Shown here one piece after another: positions 44,715 to 54,002 of a DNA stretch of 64,000 bases (position 1 is the first letter of the stretch; every line of letters starts with the position of its first letter). Source of the stretch: Ramlibacter lithotrophicus (lineage in GTDB: Bacteria; Pseudomonadota; Gammaproteobacteria; Burkholderiales; Burkholderiaceae_C); contig NZ_VTOX01000001.1 of assembly GCF_012184415.1 (NCBI RefSeq), forward strand, positions 62,001 to 126,000, read 5' to 3'. The notes beneath the pieces were generated by a model, which ran no database searches, was not told the origin of the DNA, and saw only the letters and a list, made by a program, of their open reading frames with translations. Both the position numbers and the translations under genes were made by a program.

Positions 44715-45800
44715 ATGAGCGTCATCTTCCATCCGCTGCGCGTGCGCACCATCCAGCGCGACACCGAGGAGGCGGTCGTCGTTTCGTTCGAGGTGCCACC
44801 CGACCTGCAGCCGGTGTTCGGCTTCACGCAAGGCCAGTACCTCACGCTGCGCCGCGACATCGACGGCCAGGACCTGCGCCGCTCGTATTCGATCTGCGCC
44901 GGCGTCGACGAGGGCGAGCTGCGCGTGGGCGTGCGCAAGGTGCGCGGGGGCGTGTTCTCGAACTGGATCAACGAACACCTGAAGCCCGGCGACATCGTGA
45001 ACGTGATGGCACCGCAAGGGCGCTTTTTCGTGCCCATCGAGCCGCAGGCGCAGCGCCATCACCTGGGCATCGCCGGTGGCAGCGGCATCACGCCGATCCT
45101 GTCGATCATGAAGACGGTGCTGGCGCGCGAGCCGGCGAGCCGCTTCACGCTGATCTACGGCAACCGGAGCCTCAAGTCGACCATGTTCAAGGAGGAGATC
45201 GAGGACCTGAAGGACCGCTACCTCACTCGCCTCGTCCTGCACCATGTCTTCTCGGACGAGCACACCGACTCGCCGATCAACATGGGCCTGATGGACAGGG
45301 CCAAGATCGGCGACTTCCTGCGCGTGCTGGTCCCGCCCGCCACGATCGACCACGCATATATCTGCGGACCGTTCCAGATGAACGATGAAGCCGAGGCGGC
45401 GCTGCTGGCCGCCGGCGTGCCGGAGGACCGCATCCACATCGAGCGCTTCGGCGTGCCGCAGCAGGCGGCCGGCGCCGTGGGCGCCGTCGTGCACGAGGCC
45501 AAGCCGGGCGACGCCGAGCGCTCGCGCGTCGTGATCGTGCGCGACGGCTTGCGGCGCGAGATCGACTTCTCGCGCGACCAGCCCAGCATCCTGGATGCGG
45601 CGTCGGCCGCGGGACTCGAGGTGCCGTTCTCCTGCACGTCCGGCGTCTGCGGCACCTGCCGCGCCAAGGTGCTGGAAGGCGACGTGCGCATGGAGCGCAA
45701 CTTCGCCCTCGGCAAGCAGGAAGTGGCCGCCGGCTTCGTGCTCACCTGCCAGGCGCATCCGATGACCGAGCGCGTCGTGCTCTCGTTCGACGAGCGCTGA
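44715..45800 (+). CDS. paaE: phenylacetyl-CoA epoxidase reductase PaaE
   Basis: Passes electrons from NADPH through FAD and a 2Fe-2S cluster to PaaAC. The 361-residue protein has the FAD-binding RRSYSIC, the nucleotide-binding GIAGGSGITPI, a nicotinamide-side ICGPFQM, and a C-terminal plant-type ferredoxin with CTSGVCGTC and a fourth Cys in LTCQAHP. It starts eight bases after paaD. Length is normal for PaaE. Confidence 0.95.
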   Translation: MSVIFHPLRVRTIQRDTEEAVVVSFEVPPDLQPVFGFTQGQYLTLRRDIDGQDLRRSYSICAGVDEGELRVGVRKVRGGVFSNWINEHLKPGDIVNVMAPQGRFFVPIEPQAQRHHLGIAGGSGITPILSIMKTVLAREPASRFTLIYGNRSLKSTMFKEEIEDLKDRYLTRLVLHHVFSDEHTDSPINMGLMDRAKIGDFLRVLVPPATIDHAYICGPFQMNDEAEAALLAAGVPEDRIHIERFGVPQQAAGAVGAVVHEAKPGDAERSRVVIVRDGLRREIDFSRDQPSILDAASAAGLEVPFSCTSGVCGTCRAKVLEGDVRMERNFALGKQEVAAGFVLTCQAHPMTERVVLSFDER

Positions 45801-45814
45801 CCCCGCGCCGCGCC

Positions 45815-46417
45815 ATGGGAAGAGGACGGTCCGCCGGCTACGACGAGCAGCGCGAGATGATCCTCGCGCAGGCCGCGCAGTTGTTCGCACGCGGCGGTTA
45901 CGCCGGCACCTCGATGAACCAGGTCGCCGAGGCCTGCGGGTTGTCCAAGGCCACGCTCTATCACTACTACCGCGACAAGTACGACCTGCTCGTCAGCATC
46001 GCCGACAGCCACGTCTCGCGGCTGCAGGCGATCGTCGGCGAGTCGCTGGGCGAGGATGCCCCGCCCGCCGTGCAGATGCGGACACTGATCCGTCGCCTGG
46101 TCGAGGAATATGCCGGCGCGCAACATGCGCACCGGGTGCTGACCGAGGACGTGAAGTTCCTCGAGCCGGGGGATCGCGACCGCATCCTGGGCAAGGAGCG
46201 CGAGGTGGTGAACGGTTTCGCGCAGGTGGTGGCCGCGCTGCGCCCGGACCTCAGGGAGCAGGCGCTCGGCAAGCCGCTCACCATGCTGCTGTTCGGCATG
46301 ATCAACTGGCTCTTCACGTGGATGAAGCCGGACGGCCCGCTGGACCACGACGCCATGGCGCCGATCGTGGCCGACCTGTTCCTGGGCGGATTGGGCGCGG
46401 TGAAGGCGCCGGGCTGA
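45815..46417 (+). CDS. TetR family regulator (PaaR-like)
   Basis: A 200-residue repressor-type protein with an N-terminal TetR helix-turn-helix (ILAQAAQLFARGGYAGTSMNQVAEACGLSKATLYHYYRDKYDLL) and a helical effector domain. It begins 14 bases after paaE and is probably in the same transcript. TetR-type PaaR proteins in betaproteobacteria bind phenylacetyl-CoA; position and the inverted repeat at 42008-42021 support that role here, but the effector domain was not independently recognised. Confidence 0.85.
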   Translation: MGRGRSAGYDEQREMILAQAAQLFARGGYAGTSMNQVAEACGLSKATLYHYYRDKYDLLVSIADSHVSRLQAIVGESLGEDAPPAVQMRTLIRRLVEEYAGAQHAHRVLTEDVKFLEPGDRDRILGKEREVVNGFAQVVAALRPDLREQALGKPLTMLLFGMINWLFTWMKPDGPLDHDAMAPIVADLFLGGLGAVKAPG

Positions 46418-46468
46418 GCGGCACCGGCAGCTTCTCGTCGCACCGCCGCGCCGTGCGGCCGGCGCAGT

Positions 46469-49400
46469 TCACGCCATCGGCGCGACGTCCTGCGCGGCGA
46501 ACCCAACCAGCTTCACCATGGCCTGCGCCGTTGACCCGGCGGTGGTGAAAGTGTGGTCGCTGACGCCGGCGTAGGCGTTGCGCGCCAGGTCTTCGATCGC
46601 GTTGGCGCCGACGTTCAGGCGATAAGTCGTGCCGGGCAGCAGGTCGGCAGCCGGGTCGATCACCACGCTGGCATCCACGAAGCGCAGGCCGCTGTCGCCC
46701 GCGCCGAACGTCTGCACCACCTGTCCTACAGCCGTCTGCAAGGTGATCGTTCCGGAGCCTGCCTGCACCCCCTCGTCGAACGTGATGCCCAGGCTCCAGT
46801 CGGACGGAAGCGTGTTGCTGCCGGCGGCCGGGAAGAAGTCGATCGCCACCGGGGCCGTGGTGTCCCCGCCGCCTGGCGCTTCGCCGGCCGTGGTGAACGT
46901 GTGGTCGCTCACGCCCGCGTAGGCGTGGCCTTCCAGGTCCTGGATGGCGCCGGAGGCGACGATCAGCCGGTACGTGGTGCCGGGCACGAGATCGGCCGCC
47001 GGATCGACCACCACGCTCTTGTCGATGAAGCGCAGGCCGGGATCGCCCGCGCCGAACGTCTGCACCACCTGGCCGGCGACCGTCTGCAGCGTGATCGCTC
47101 CCGCGCCGCCCTGTACGATCTCGTCGAACGTGATCGCCAGGCTCCAGTCCGGCGGCAGCGTGTTGCTGTCGGCCGCCGGGAAGAAGTCGACGGCCACGGG
47201 GGCCCCCGTGTCCCCCCCGGCAGGCGGCTCGCCCGCCGTGGTGAAGCCGTAGTCGGCCACGCCGGCGTAGTCGTTGCCCGCGAGGTCCTCGATCGCGCCG
47301 GCGCCGACCAGCAGGCGATACGTGGTCCCCGCCAGCAGGTCGGCGGCTGGATCGATCACGACGCTGGAATCCACGAAGCGCAGCCCCGGATCGCCCGCGC
47401 CGAAGGTCTGCACTACCTGGCCCGCGTCGGTCTGCAGCGTGATCGTTCCCGAGCCCGCCTGCACGGTCTCGTTGAAGGTGATCGCCAGGCTCCAGCCGGG
47501 CGGCAGCGTGTTGCTGCCGGCGGCCGGGAAGAAATCGATCGCCACCGGCGCCGTCGCGTCCCCGGGTGGAGGAGGTGGCGGCGGGGCCGCGCCGCTCCAT
47601 GTGACGGAGTCACCGGCCGCGCTGAAGTCCGCGGCGGCGAACGCTCCGGCCAGTTCGATCACCACGTCTGCGCCGGGCGTCGTGTTGGTGCCGATGAACA
47701 GCGTCGTCCTCGCGCCGGTGGTCGCGACCTGCACGCCGTTGGCGGCCACCGATGTGCCGTCGCCAGCGCTGACGCCGCCGGCGAATTGCGCCCCGGCCAC
47801 CACGATGCGGTCGCCGGGCGCCGAGTCGGTGATCAGGTCGATGCCGCTGCCCCAGGCGGCGAAGGCAAAGGTGTCGTTGCCGCTGCCGCCGGTGAGCACG
47901 TCGGACGTGCCGGGGGTGCCGGCGAGCAGGTCGTTGCCGGCGCCACCCACAAGACCCACACGTTGCACTGCGGTCGACACCTGCAGCACGTTGTGTCCGG
48001 CGTCGCCGACCAGGGTCATCACCGGCTCCGGCATCAGGTCGGCATCGAAGCGCTGCAGGTACACGTCGGCGGTGCCGGTGTAGGCCTGCGTGCTTCCGCC
48101 GGTCCAGGTCGCCAGCGTGCTGCCGTTGGCCAGCGTGGCGACGTCGGGATAGCGCTGCTGGTCGGCCGCGCTGCCGCTGAGGACGGTCTCGACCCCCACG
48201 CGTTGTCCGGCGGCGTCCAGCCGCTGCCCGTAGACGTCGGACCAGGTCGATTGCCACGCCACCAGGTACCCGCCATCGGGCAGGGCGGTGGCGACCGGGA
48301 ATGCGATATCGGGTGTGGCCGTGTCGACCTGGGTCGGGGACCCGAGGCCGGCCCCGGTGGCGTCGAACCGTTGCGCCTGCACGTGACCGGCCTCCAGCCA
48401 CGTGAGCAGGAAGCCGCCCGCGGCATTCGCCACCACGTCGGGGCTGCTGCCGTTGCCGGTGAGGAGGGTCTCGCCGCCGATGCGGGCGCCAGTGGCGTCG
48501 AAGCGCTGCATGAAGACCTGCGAGCCGCTGCCATCGCTGGAGGCCCAGCTGACGACGTAGCTACCGTCCGCAAGCAGCGCCAACGCCGGATCGGTCTGCT
48601 GCGAAGCACCGGCCGGCGTCGCGGCCGTGCCCGACGTGTTCACCTGGACGGCAGCGCCCACCTTCGCCCCGGAGGCATCGAAGCGCTGCGCGAAGATGCC
48701 GGTGCCGCTGCCATCGGGCGCGCTCCAGGCCACCACGAAGCCGTTGCCGAGCGCAAGCACCTCCGGCGTCTGGTCGTTCACGGCGCCATGGCTGGCCACC
48801 GTCACGGCGGCCCCGACCTTCGCGCCGCCGGCGTCGTAGCGCTGCAGCAGGATGTCCGAGGACAGTCCGTTGCTCGCCTTCCACGTGACCACGAAGCCAC
48901 CGTCGGCCAGGGCCGCGGCGGTCGGCCCCTGGTGCATGTTCGTCGCGGCGCTCACGAGCAGTTCGGGGCCGACCGGAGCCCCAGCCGCGTCGTAGCGTTG
49001 CGCAAACGACTGGAAGCTGCTGCCCCCGTACTTGCCGCTGCTGGTGACGTTGGTCTCCCAGGTCACGACGAAGCCGCCGTCGGCCAAGGGGGAGACGCGC
49101 GACCACTCCTGCACCGCCGGCAGCGTCGTGTTGACGCGCAGGTCGGCGACGGCGCCCCACTGCAGGTCGACGCTGCCGCTCGCGCCGCGCACTTGCTCGA
49201 TCGACTGCAGGGTGTCCACCCCCTCGCCGGGCACCGTGAGGCGCAGCACGCGATCGGCCAGAAGTTCCCATCCGAGGCCGTCGAGGCTCGCTCCCACCAT
49301 TGCGGTGTCGCGGCCGGGGCCGCCCAGCACCAGGTCATCGCCGTCGCCGCCTTGCAGGACGTCGTCCCCGGAGCCGGCGTCGAGCTGGTCGGCCCCGCTT

Positions 49401-50890
49401 CCCCCCTGCAGCGAGTCGTTGCCATCGTTGCCGGTCAGCAGCATGGGCGCGCTGCCGGAGAAGACGATCGTGTTGTCGCCGCCGTCGCCGGCCAGCGACG
49501 TGCCGCTGCTTTGCGCGACGCCGCTGCTGTCGATGCGGCGCGCCCAGACGCCGGTGCCGCTGCCATCAGGCCCCACCCACTGGACGACGGAACTGCTGTC
49601 GGCCAGCGCGGCCAGGCCCAGGTCGCCCACTCCGTGGGAGTCGGTCTGCTCATCCACCAGCGTCCTGGCGCCGCTCGGGTTCCCGGCCGCGTCGAAGCGT
49701 TGCAGGTACACACCCGGCACCTCGGTGGGGCCGCCGAACACGCCATGCGAAGCCCATGCGACGACGAAGCCGCCGTCGGGCGTGGCGGCGAGCTGCGGCG
49801 AGTTCGCGTAGGTGGTCGGCGAATTCACCGTGATCGGGGCCCCGGACGCAGCGCCCCCGCTGGTGAAGATCTGCGTGAACAGCTGGCCGTCGTTGCCGAC
49901 CCACGCCAACGCCCAGCCGCCGCCGGCGAGTCCGGTCAGGATAGGCTGGGCACCGTAGCCCGCCAGTGTCGTCCCGCCTTGCGGCTGGCCGGACGCGTCG
50001 AAGCGCTGCTGCGCCACGCCGTTGCCGGCCCACCATGCGACCACGAAACCACCGCCGGCGAGCGCCGTCGTCACGGCATAGGTGGGCCCGTACTCGGCGG
50101 CGACCTGCACTTCGCCGCCGACCGGCGCGCCGGCAGCGTCGAAGCGCTGCATCCAGACCCCGTCGCCGGGCGGCGTCCCGCCGCCAGGGGGCGGGAGGCC
50201 GTTGGATTCCCAGACCACGACGAAGCCGCCATCCGCGAGCCCGCCCAGGCTGCGGCCTGTCTGGTACTGGGTGCCGGTGGTGGTGCTGTTGACGAGGATG
50301 TCGCCCCCGACCGGCGCGCCGCCGGCGTCGAAGCGCTGCGCGTGCACGTCGAACCACTGCGACGTGGGGTCGTTCTGCCAAGGCGCCGCCCTCGCAGCCC
50401 ATGTGACGACATAGCCGCCGCCCTGCAGCGCGGCCACCCAGGAGCAGACGCGATCGGCCGCCGGCTGCACGCTCACGAGCGTCTCGCCGCCGAGCCTGGC
50501 GCCATTAGCGTCGAAGCGTTGCGTGTAGATGCCGGCGGCGCCGCTGCCGTCGCCGTCCGCATCGCTGGACCACGCGGCGACATAGCTGCCGTCCGCGAGC
50601 TTGGCCATCGATGCATAGCGCTGGACGCCGGCCGTCGTGCTGTTGATCGTGAACTCGGTGCCCGGCACCACCGTGCCATCCGTGAACTGCACGGCCTCGA
50701 TGCTGTCCATCGTGTCAGCGCCTTGCGCGCTGGCGACGACCCACCGGTTCTGCGCATCCAGCGAAAACACCGCGCTGCTGCTCGGCGCCGCGATCTGCGC
50801 GGTGTCGCGTCCCTCCAGGCCGTGGAACACGTCGTCGCCGGCCGTGCCGGGAAGCCAGTCGTCGCCGGCCGTTCCGTGGATGTCGCTCAT
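46469..50890 (-). CDS. large RTX/Big-domain secreted protein
   Basis: A 1473-residue acidic protein. It opens with an RTX-like block (GTAGDDWLPGTAGDDVFHG). Two long arrays follow with units containing DGG(F/Y)VVAW and QRFDA.G..VG (about residues 70-430 and 560-930), each suggesting a propeller or repeat fold. RTX calcium-binding nonapeptides occur between them (GNDGNDSLQGGSGADQL) and after the second (GGAGNDLLAGTPGTSDVLTGG). A Pro-rich linker leads to three near-identical 116-residue Big_5-like domains, and a short hydrophobic C-terminus. There is no N-terminal signal, so type I secretion with a C-terminal signal is likely. The ATG at 50890 follows CAGGGGA. No transporter genes are adjacent. 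Confidence 0.8.
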   Translation of the reverse strand: MSDIHGTAGDDWLPGTAGDDVFHGLEGRDTAQIAAPSSSAVFSLDAQNRWVVASAQGADTMDSIEAVQFTDGTVVPGTEFTINSTTAGVQRYASMAKLADGSYVAAWSSDADGDGSGAAGIYTQRFDANGARLGGETLVSVQPAADRVCSWVAALQGGGYVVTWAARAAPWQNDPTSQWFDVHAQRFDAGGAPVGGDILVNSTTTGTQYQTGRSLGGLADGGFVVVWESNGLPPPGGGTPPGDGVWMQRFDAAGAPVGGEVQVAAEYGPTYAVTTALAGGGFVVAWWAGNGVAQQRFDASGQPQGGTTLAGYGAQPILTGLAGGGWALAWVGNDGQLFTQIFTSGGAASGAPITVNSPTTYANSPQLAATPDGGFVVAWASHGVFGGPTEVPGVYLQRFDAAGNPSGARTLVDEQTDSHGVGDLGLAALADSSSVVQWVGPDGSGTGVWARRIDSSGVAQSSGTSLAGDGGDNTIVFSGSAPMLLTGNDGNDSLQGGSGADQLDAGSGDDVLQGGDGDDLVLGGPGRDTAMVGASLDGLGWELLADRVLRLTVPGEGVDTLQSIEQVRGASGSVDLQWGAVADLRVNTTLPAVQEWSRVSPLADGGFVVTWETNVTSSGKYGGSSFQSFAQRYDAAGAPVGPELLVSAATNMHQGPTAAALADGGFVVTWKASNGLSSDILLQRYDAGGAKVGAAVTVASHGAVNDQTPEVLALGNGFVVAWSAPDGSGTGIFAQRFDASGAKVGAAVQVNTSGTAATPAGASQQTDPALALLADGSYVVSWASSDGSGSQVFMQRFDATGARIGGETLLTGNGSSPDVVANAAGGFLLTWLEAGHVQAQRFDATGAGLGSPTQVDTATPDIAFPVATALPDGGYLVAWQSTWSDVYGQRLDAAGQRVGVETVLSGSAADQQRYPDVATLANGSTLATWTGGSTQAYTGTADVYLQRFDADLMPEPVMTLVGDAGHNVLQVSTAVQRVGLVGGAGNDLLAGTPGTSDVLTGGSGNDTFAFAAWGSGIDLITDSAPGDRIVVAGAQFAGGVSAGDGTSVAANGVQVATTGARTTLFIGTNTTPGADVVIELAGAFAAADFSAAGDSVTWSGAAPPPPPPPGDATAPVAIDFFPAAGSNTLPPGWSLAITFNETVQAGSGTITLQTDAGQVVQTFGAGDPGLRFVDSSVVIDPAADLLAGTTYRLLVGAGAIEDLAGNDYAGVADYGFTTAGEPPAGGDTGAPVAVDFFPAADSNTLPPDWSLAITFDEIVQGGAGAITLQTVAGQVVQTFGAGDPGLRFIDKSVVVDPAADLVPGTTYRLIVASGAIQDLEGHAYAGVSDHTFTTAGEAPGGGDTTAPVAIDFFPAAGSNTLPSDWSLGITFDEGVQAGSGTITLQTAVGQVVQTFGAGDSGLRFVDASVVIDPAADLLPGTTYRLNVGANAIEDLARNAYAGVSDHTFTTAGSTAQAMVKLVGFAAQDVAPMA
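46514..47557 (-). repeat. three tandem 348-bp Big_5-like repeats
   Basis: Repeat units of about 348 bases (116 codons) at approximately 47557-47210, 47209-46862 and 46861-46514 encode domains opening APVA.DFFPAA.SNTLP.DWSL.ITF and ending YAGV.D..FTTAG. The units are strongly similar at the nucleotide level as well as in protein, which indicates recent duplication or gene conversion. Confidence 0.8.
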
Positions 50891-50992
50891 GCCGGTCCCC
50901 TGGCGAGCCGGCGGCAGTGCCAGGCGGCATGCCTGCAAGTGGAAGGGCGCGCAAGGTCGGCGTCGAGTGTCATCGCGGTCTGCTGGTGGGAG

Positions 50993-51007
50993 TTGCCTTC
51001 CTGGCAA
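50993..51007. promoter_or_regulatory. inverted repeat upstream of the RTX gene
   Basis: TTGCC-TTCCT-GGCAA is a perfect 5-bp inverted repeat about 100 bases upstream of the RTX gene start. The 292-base gap 50891-51182 holds no ORF that looks real; this is its clearest symmetric site. An operator role is only a suggestion. Confidence 0.25.
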
Positions 51008-51182
51008 GGTTGGGCTACCGCAGCGCAAGCGAACGTGTGCAAATGCATCACATGCGCGGCAGCGCAGACCACGCCGCCGGGGCGGCGCTCGCGCAGGAGC
51101 GCGCCCCGGCGCCAACAAACCTCACTGATTGTTGCGGCGCCTCAGCAGCAGGGCGGGGCAGCGCCGGGGCGAGGCCCCGCGA

Positions 51183-52403
51183 TCACGCGAGCGAGCTGCA
51201 GGCCGCGGCAATGCGCTCGCAGGCCTGCCGCAGGTCGGCGTCCGATGCCGCATACGAGATGCGGAAGTAAGGCCCGAGCCCGAAGCAGCTGCCCGGTACC
51301 ACCGCGACGTCGTGCGATTCCAGCAGGTAGCGGCAGAACGCCGAATCGCTGTCGATCACGGCGCCGGTGGCCGTGCGCCGTCCGATCAGCCCGGCGCAGC
51401 TGGCGAAGGTGTAGAACGCGCCCTCCGGACGGCGGCAGGAGATGCCTTCGATCGCGTTGAGTCGCTCCACGACAAAATCGCGGCGACGCTGGAAGACATC
51501 GCGCCATTGCGCGACCAGGTCCTGCGGGCCGTTCAGCGCCGCCACGGCCGCCGCCTGGCTGATCGAGCACGGATTGGAGGTGCTCTGGCTCTGCACGACG
51601 GCCATCGCGGCGATCAGCGCCTTGGGGCCGGCGCCGTAGCCGAGCCGCCAGCCGGTCATCGCGTAAGACTTCGACACGCCGTTGACGGTGAGGGTGCGCT
51701 CCTTCAGTTCCGGCTCGAGCTGCGCGGCCGTGACGAAAGCTGCGCCGTCGTACAGCAGGTGCTCGTAGATGTCGTCGCTCAAGAGCCAGACATGCGGGTG
51801 GCGCCTGAGCACGTCCAGGATCGGACGCAACTGCTGCTCGCCGTACGCGGCGCCGCTCGGATTGGACGGCGAGTTCAGCAGCAGCCACCGCGTGCGGGGC
51901 GTGATCGCCGCCTCGAGGTCCGGCGCCTGCAGGCGAAAGCCGTTGGCCTCGGTACAGGGCACAACCACCGGCTGGCCGCCGGCGATCACCACCATGTCGG
52001 CGTACGACGTCCAGTAAGGCGCCGCGAGGATCACCTCGTCGCCCGGGTCGAGCGTCGCCATGAAGGCGTTGTACATGACCTGCTTGGCGCCGGCGCCGGC
52101 CGTGATCTCGTCGAGAGCGTATTGGATGCCGTTCTCGCGCCGGAACTTCCCCTGGATCGCGACCTTCAGTTCGCCGGTGCCATCGAGCACGGTGTAGTGC
52201 GTCTGGCCGGTGCGGATGGCGCGGATCGCGGCTTCCTTGATGTGGTCGGGCGTTTCGAAATCGGGTTCCCCGGCACCCAATACGATCACCGGGCGGCCCT
52301 CGCGGCGGCGTTGCGCGGCCAGCGCGCCTATGCGCAGGATTTCGGAAACCTCGATCGCGGCGATGCGCCGGGCCCGCCCGAAGGTGTTCACCGCGCCGGT
52401 CAC
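51183..52403 (-). CDS. class I/II pyridoxal-phosphate aminotransferase
   Basis: A 406-residue aspartate-aminotransferase-fold enzyme of the Ib type. The opening substrate region is VIVLGAGEPDFETPDHIKEAA, the cofactor region NSPSNPSGAAY and SDDIYEHLLYDG, and the Schiff-base lysine sits in VNGVSKSYAMTGWRLGYG. The C-terminal Arg is in YFRISYAASD. The amino donor cannot be predicted. The GTG at 52403 overlaps the stop of the RidA gene by GTGA, so the two are coupled, and RidA could clear the reactive enamine intermediates of PLP chemistry. Confidence 0.87.
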   Translation of the reverse strand: MTGAVNTFGRARRIAAIEVSEILRIGALAAQRRREGRPVIVLGAGEPDFETPDHIKEAAIRAIRTGQTHYTVLDGTGELKVAIQGKFRRENGIQYALDEITAGAGAKQVMYNAFMATLDPGDEVILAAPYWTSYADMVVIAGGQPVVVPCTEANGFRLQAPDLEAAITPRTRWLLLNSPSNPSGAAYGEQQLRPILDVLRRHPHVWLLSDDIYEHLLYDGAAFVTAAQLEPELKERTLTVNGVSKSYAMTGWRLGYGAGPKALIAAMAVVQSQSTSNPCSISQAAAVAALNGPQDLVAQWRDVFQRRRDFVVERLNAIEGISCRRPEGAFYTFASCAGLIGRRTATGAVIDSDSAFCRYLLESHDVAVVPGSCFGLGPYFRISYAASDADLRQACERIAAACSSLA

Positions 52404-52750
52404 AGCGCTGCCGTGACGACGATCTCGACGCGCAGCTTGGCATCCGCCAGCCGCACCTCGCCGCAGCAGCGGGTCGGGGTCTGGCCAGGCTCGACCCAGG
52501 CGTCCCACACGGCGTTCATGCCTTCGTAGTCGTCCATCGAGCGCAGCCAGATCTGCGCCGTAAGCAGCCGCGACTTGTCGGTGCCGGCGGTGGCGAGCGT
52601 GCGGTCGATGTTGGCGAGCGCCTGGCGCGTCTGCTCGTCGATCGAAGCGGTCTTGTCGTCGGCGACGTGGCCGGCGAGGTACACCACCCCGCCATGCACG
52701 ACGACGCGGCTGCGGCGGTGGTTCTGCTCGAAACGGGTGATCTCGGACAT
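52400..52750 (-). CDS. RidA family enamine/imine deaminase
   Basis: A 116-residue protein of the RidA/YjgF/UK114 family, which hydrolyses reactive enamines or imines to oxo acids. Characteristic stretches are VVYLAGHVADD, ALANIDRTLATAGTDKSRLLTAQIWL and TRCCGEVRLADAKLRVEIVVTA with the conserved Arg region. It differs somewhat from E. coli RidA and may belong to a Rid2-7 subgroup. It is the first gene of the pair with the aminotransferase and is divergent from the D-2-hydroxyacid dehydrogenase. Confidence 0.87.
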   Translation of the reverse strand: MSEITRFEQNHRRSRVVVHGGVVYLAGHVADDKTASIDEQTRQALANIDRTLATAGTDKSRLLTAQIWLRSMDDYEGMNAVWDAWVEPGQTPTRCCGEVRLADAKLRVEIVVTAAL

Positions 52751-52936
52751 CCTCGAACTCTTTTCGTAGTCTGCGCACGAAGGTGCGGCGGAAGGTATGA
52801 CGCGCGGCTCCAATGCGAGTGCGAAGCCCTAGGGATCATACTAGCCGCCTTCCCGCAGGTGAAGTCCTATAGTGGCCTGCGCCGTTCGCAGGCACGCTGG
52901 CGAACGCGCGACGAAACGCCAGAACCAGGACCGCCG

Positions 52937-53917
52937 ATGACGTCACGCGCACTGCCGCAAAGAGACCAGCTCACCATCTGTTTCGCCCACCCCGCCTATC
53001 GCATGCAGGAGCGCTTCGCGCTTCGCAACACCGGGATCCGCTCCTTCGAGGTCCGCACCCTCGACGAGCTGAAGGCGCGCATCGGCGAGGCGCATGTCCT
53101 GTCCGTGTCCGGCTTCTGGCGCAACGAATTCGTCGAGCAGGCGCAGCAGCTCGCCTTCATCCAGTCGATCAGCGCGGGCACCGACCAGTACTCGCGCGAG
53201 ATCCTCGGCGCCGCCGGCATCCGCGTCGCCAGTGCGCAAGGGGTCAACGAGCGGGCGGTGGCGGAGCACGCCATCGGCCTGGTTCTCGCCGTCGCGAGAA
53301 AGCTGCCGATGGCGTTCGCCAACCAGGCGGCCCACAAGTGGCGCGGCCTCATTTCGGAGATCGCGCAGCGCGAGGACGAGCTCGGCGGCAAGACGCTGGT
53401 GATCGTCGGCATGGGGCGCATCGGCTCGCGGCTGGCGCAGCTCGCCAAGGCGTTCGACATGCGCGTGATCGGCGTCAAGCGCGACCCGGCCAGGGGCGGC
53501 GGAGCGGCCGACCTCACCGTACCGCAGTCGCAGTTGCTGGAAGTGCTGCCGCAGGCGGACTTCGTCGCGCTGACCTGCCCGCTCAATCCCTCCACGCAGG
53601 ACCTCATCGACGCCAAGGCGTTCGCGGCCATGAAGCCGACGGCGGTGCTGGTGAACGTCGCGCGCGGCAAGGTGGTGAACGAGCCGGCGCTGATCGAGGC
53701 CATGCGCTCCGGGGCGATCGCCGCCGCGGCGCTCGACTGCGTGTGGGACGAGCCGCTGCCGCCGGCGTCGCCGTTGTGGGACCTGCCCAACGTGTTCATC
53801 ACGCCGCACAGTGCGGGCGAGACGCAGAAGTACGAGGACAACGTGATCGACCTGCTGCTGGAGAACCTGCAGCGGCTGGGGCGCGGGGAGACGCAGCTGA
53901 AGAACGGCTTCGTCTGA
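52937..53917 (+). CDS. D-2-hydroxyacid dehydrogenase
   Basis: A 326-residue NAD(P)-dependent reductase of 2-oxo acids. The Rossmann motif is VGMGRIGSRLAQLAKAF, catalytic Arg lies in VNVARGKVVNE, Glu in the DEPLP block, and His in VFITPHSAG. The N-terminal domain starts QLTICFAHPAYRM. Substrate is not evident; hydroxypyruvate, glyoxylate or an aromatic oxo acid are all possible. It is divergent from the RidA-aminotransferase pair (gap 186 bases), whose oxo-acid product it could reduce. Confidence 0.85.
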   Translation: MTSRALPQRDQLTICFAHPAYRMQERFALRNTGIRSFEVRTLDELKARIGEAHVLSVSGFWRNEFVEQAQQLAFIQSISAGTDQYSREILGAAGIRVASAQGVNERAVAEHAIGLVLAVARKLPMAFANQAAHKWRGLISEIAQREDELGGKTLVIVGMGRIGSRLAQLAKAFDMRVIGVKRDPARGGGAADLTVPQSQLLEVLPQADFVALTCPLNPSTQDLIDAKAFAAMKPTAVLVNVARGKVVNEPALIEAMRSGAIAAAALDCVWDEPLPPASPLWDLPNVFITPHSAGETQKYEDNVIDLLLENLQRLGRGETQLKNGFV

Positions 53918-54002
53918 CCGCCGCGGAAGAAGCACCGCTGCCGGCAGGCGGGTGCCGCCGGCGACATCAACGCACGGCGCCCACGCGCCAGGGAGAGACC
54001 GG

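Noticed and set aside
46514-47557. Repeat array considered as CRISPR
   Set aside because: Units are 348 bases, coding and contiguous, without short repeats or spacers.
46553-51460. 1635-codon open frame on the plus strand opposite the RTX protein gene
   Set aside because: It is a mirror of the minus-strand repeats in GC-rich DNA: its protein has no domain, is rich in Arg, His and Ala, and repeats only because the sense gene repeats.
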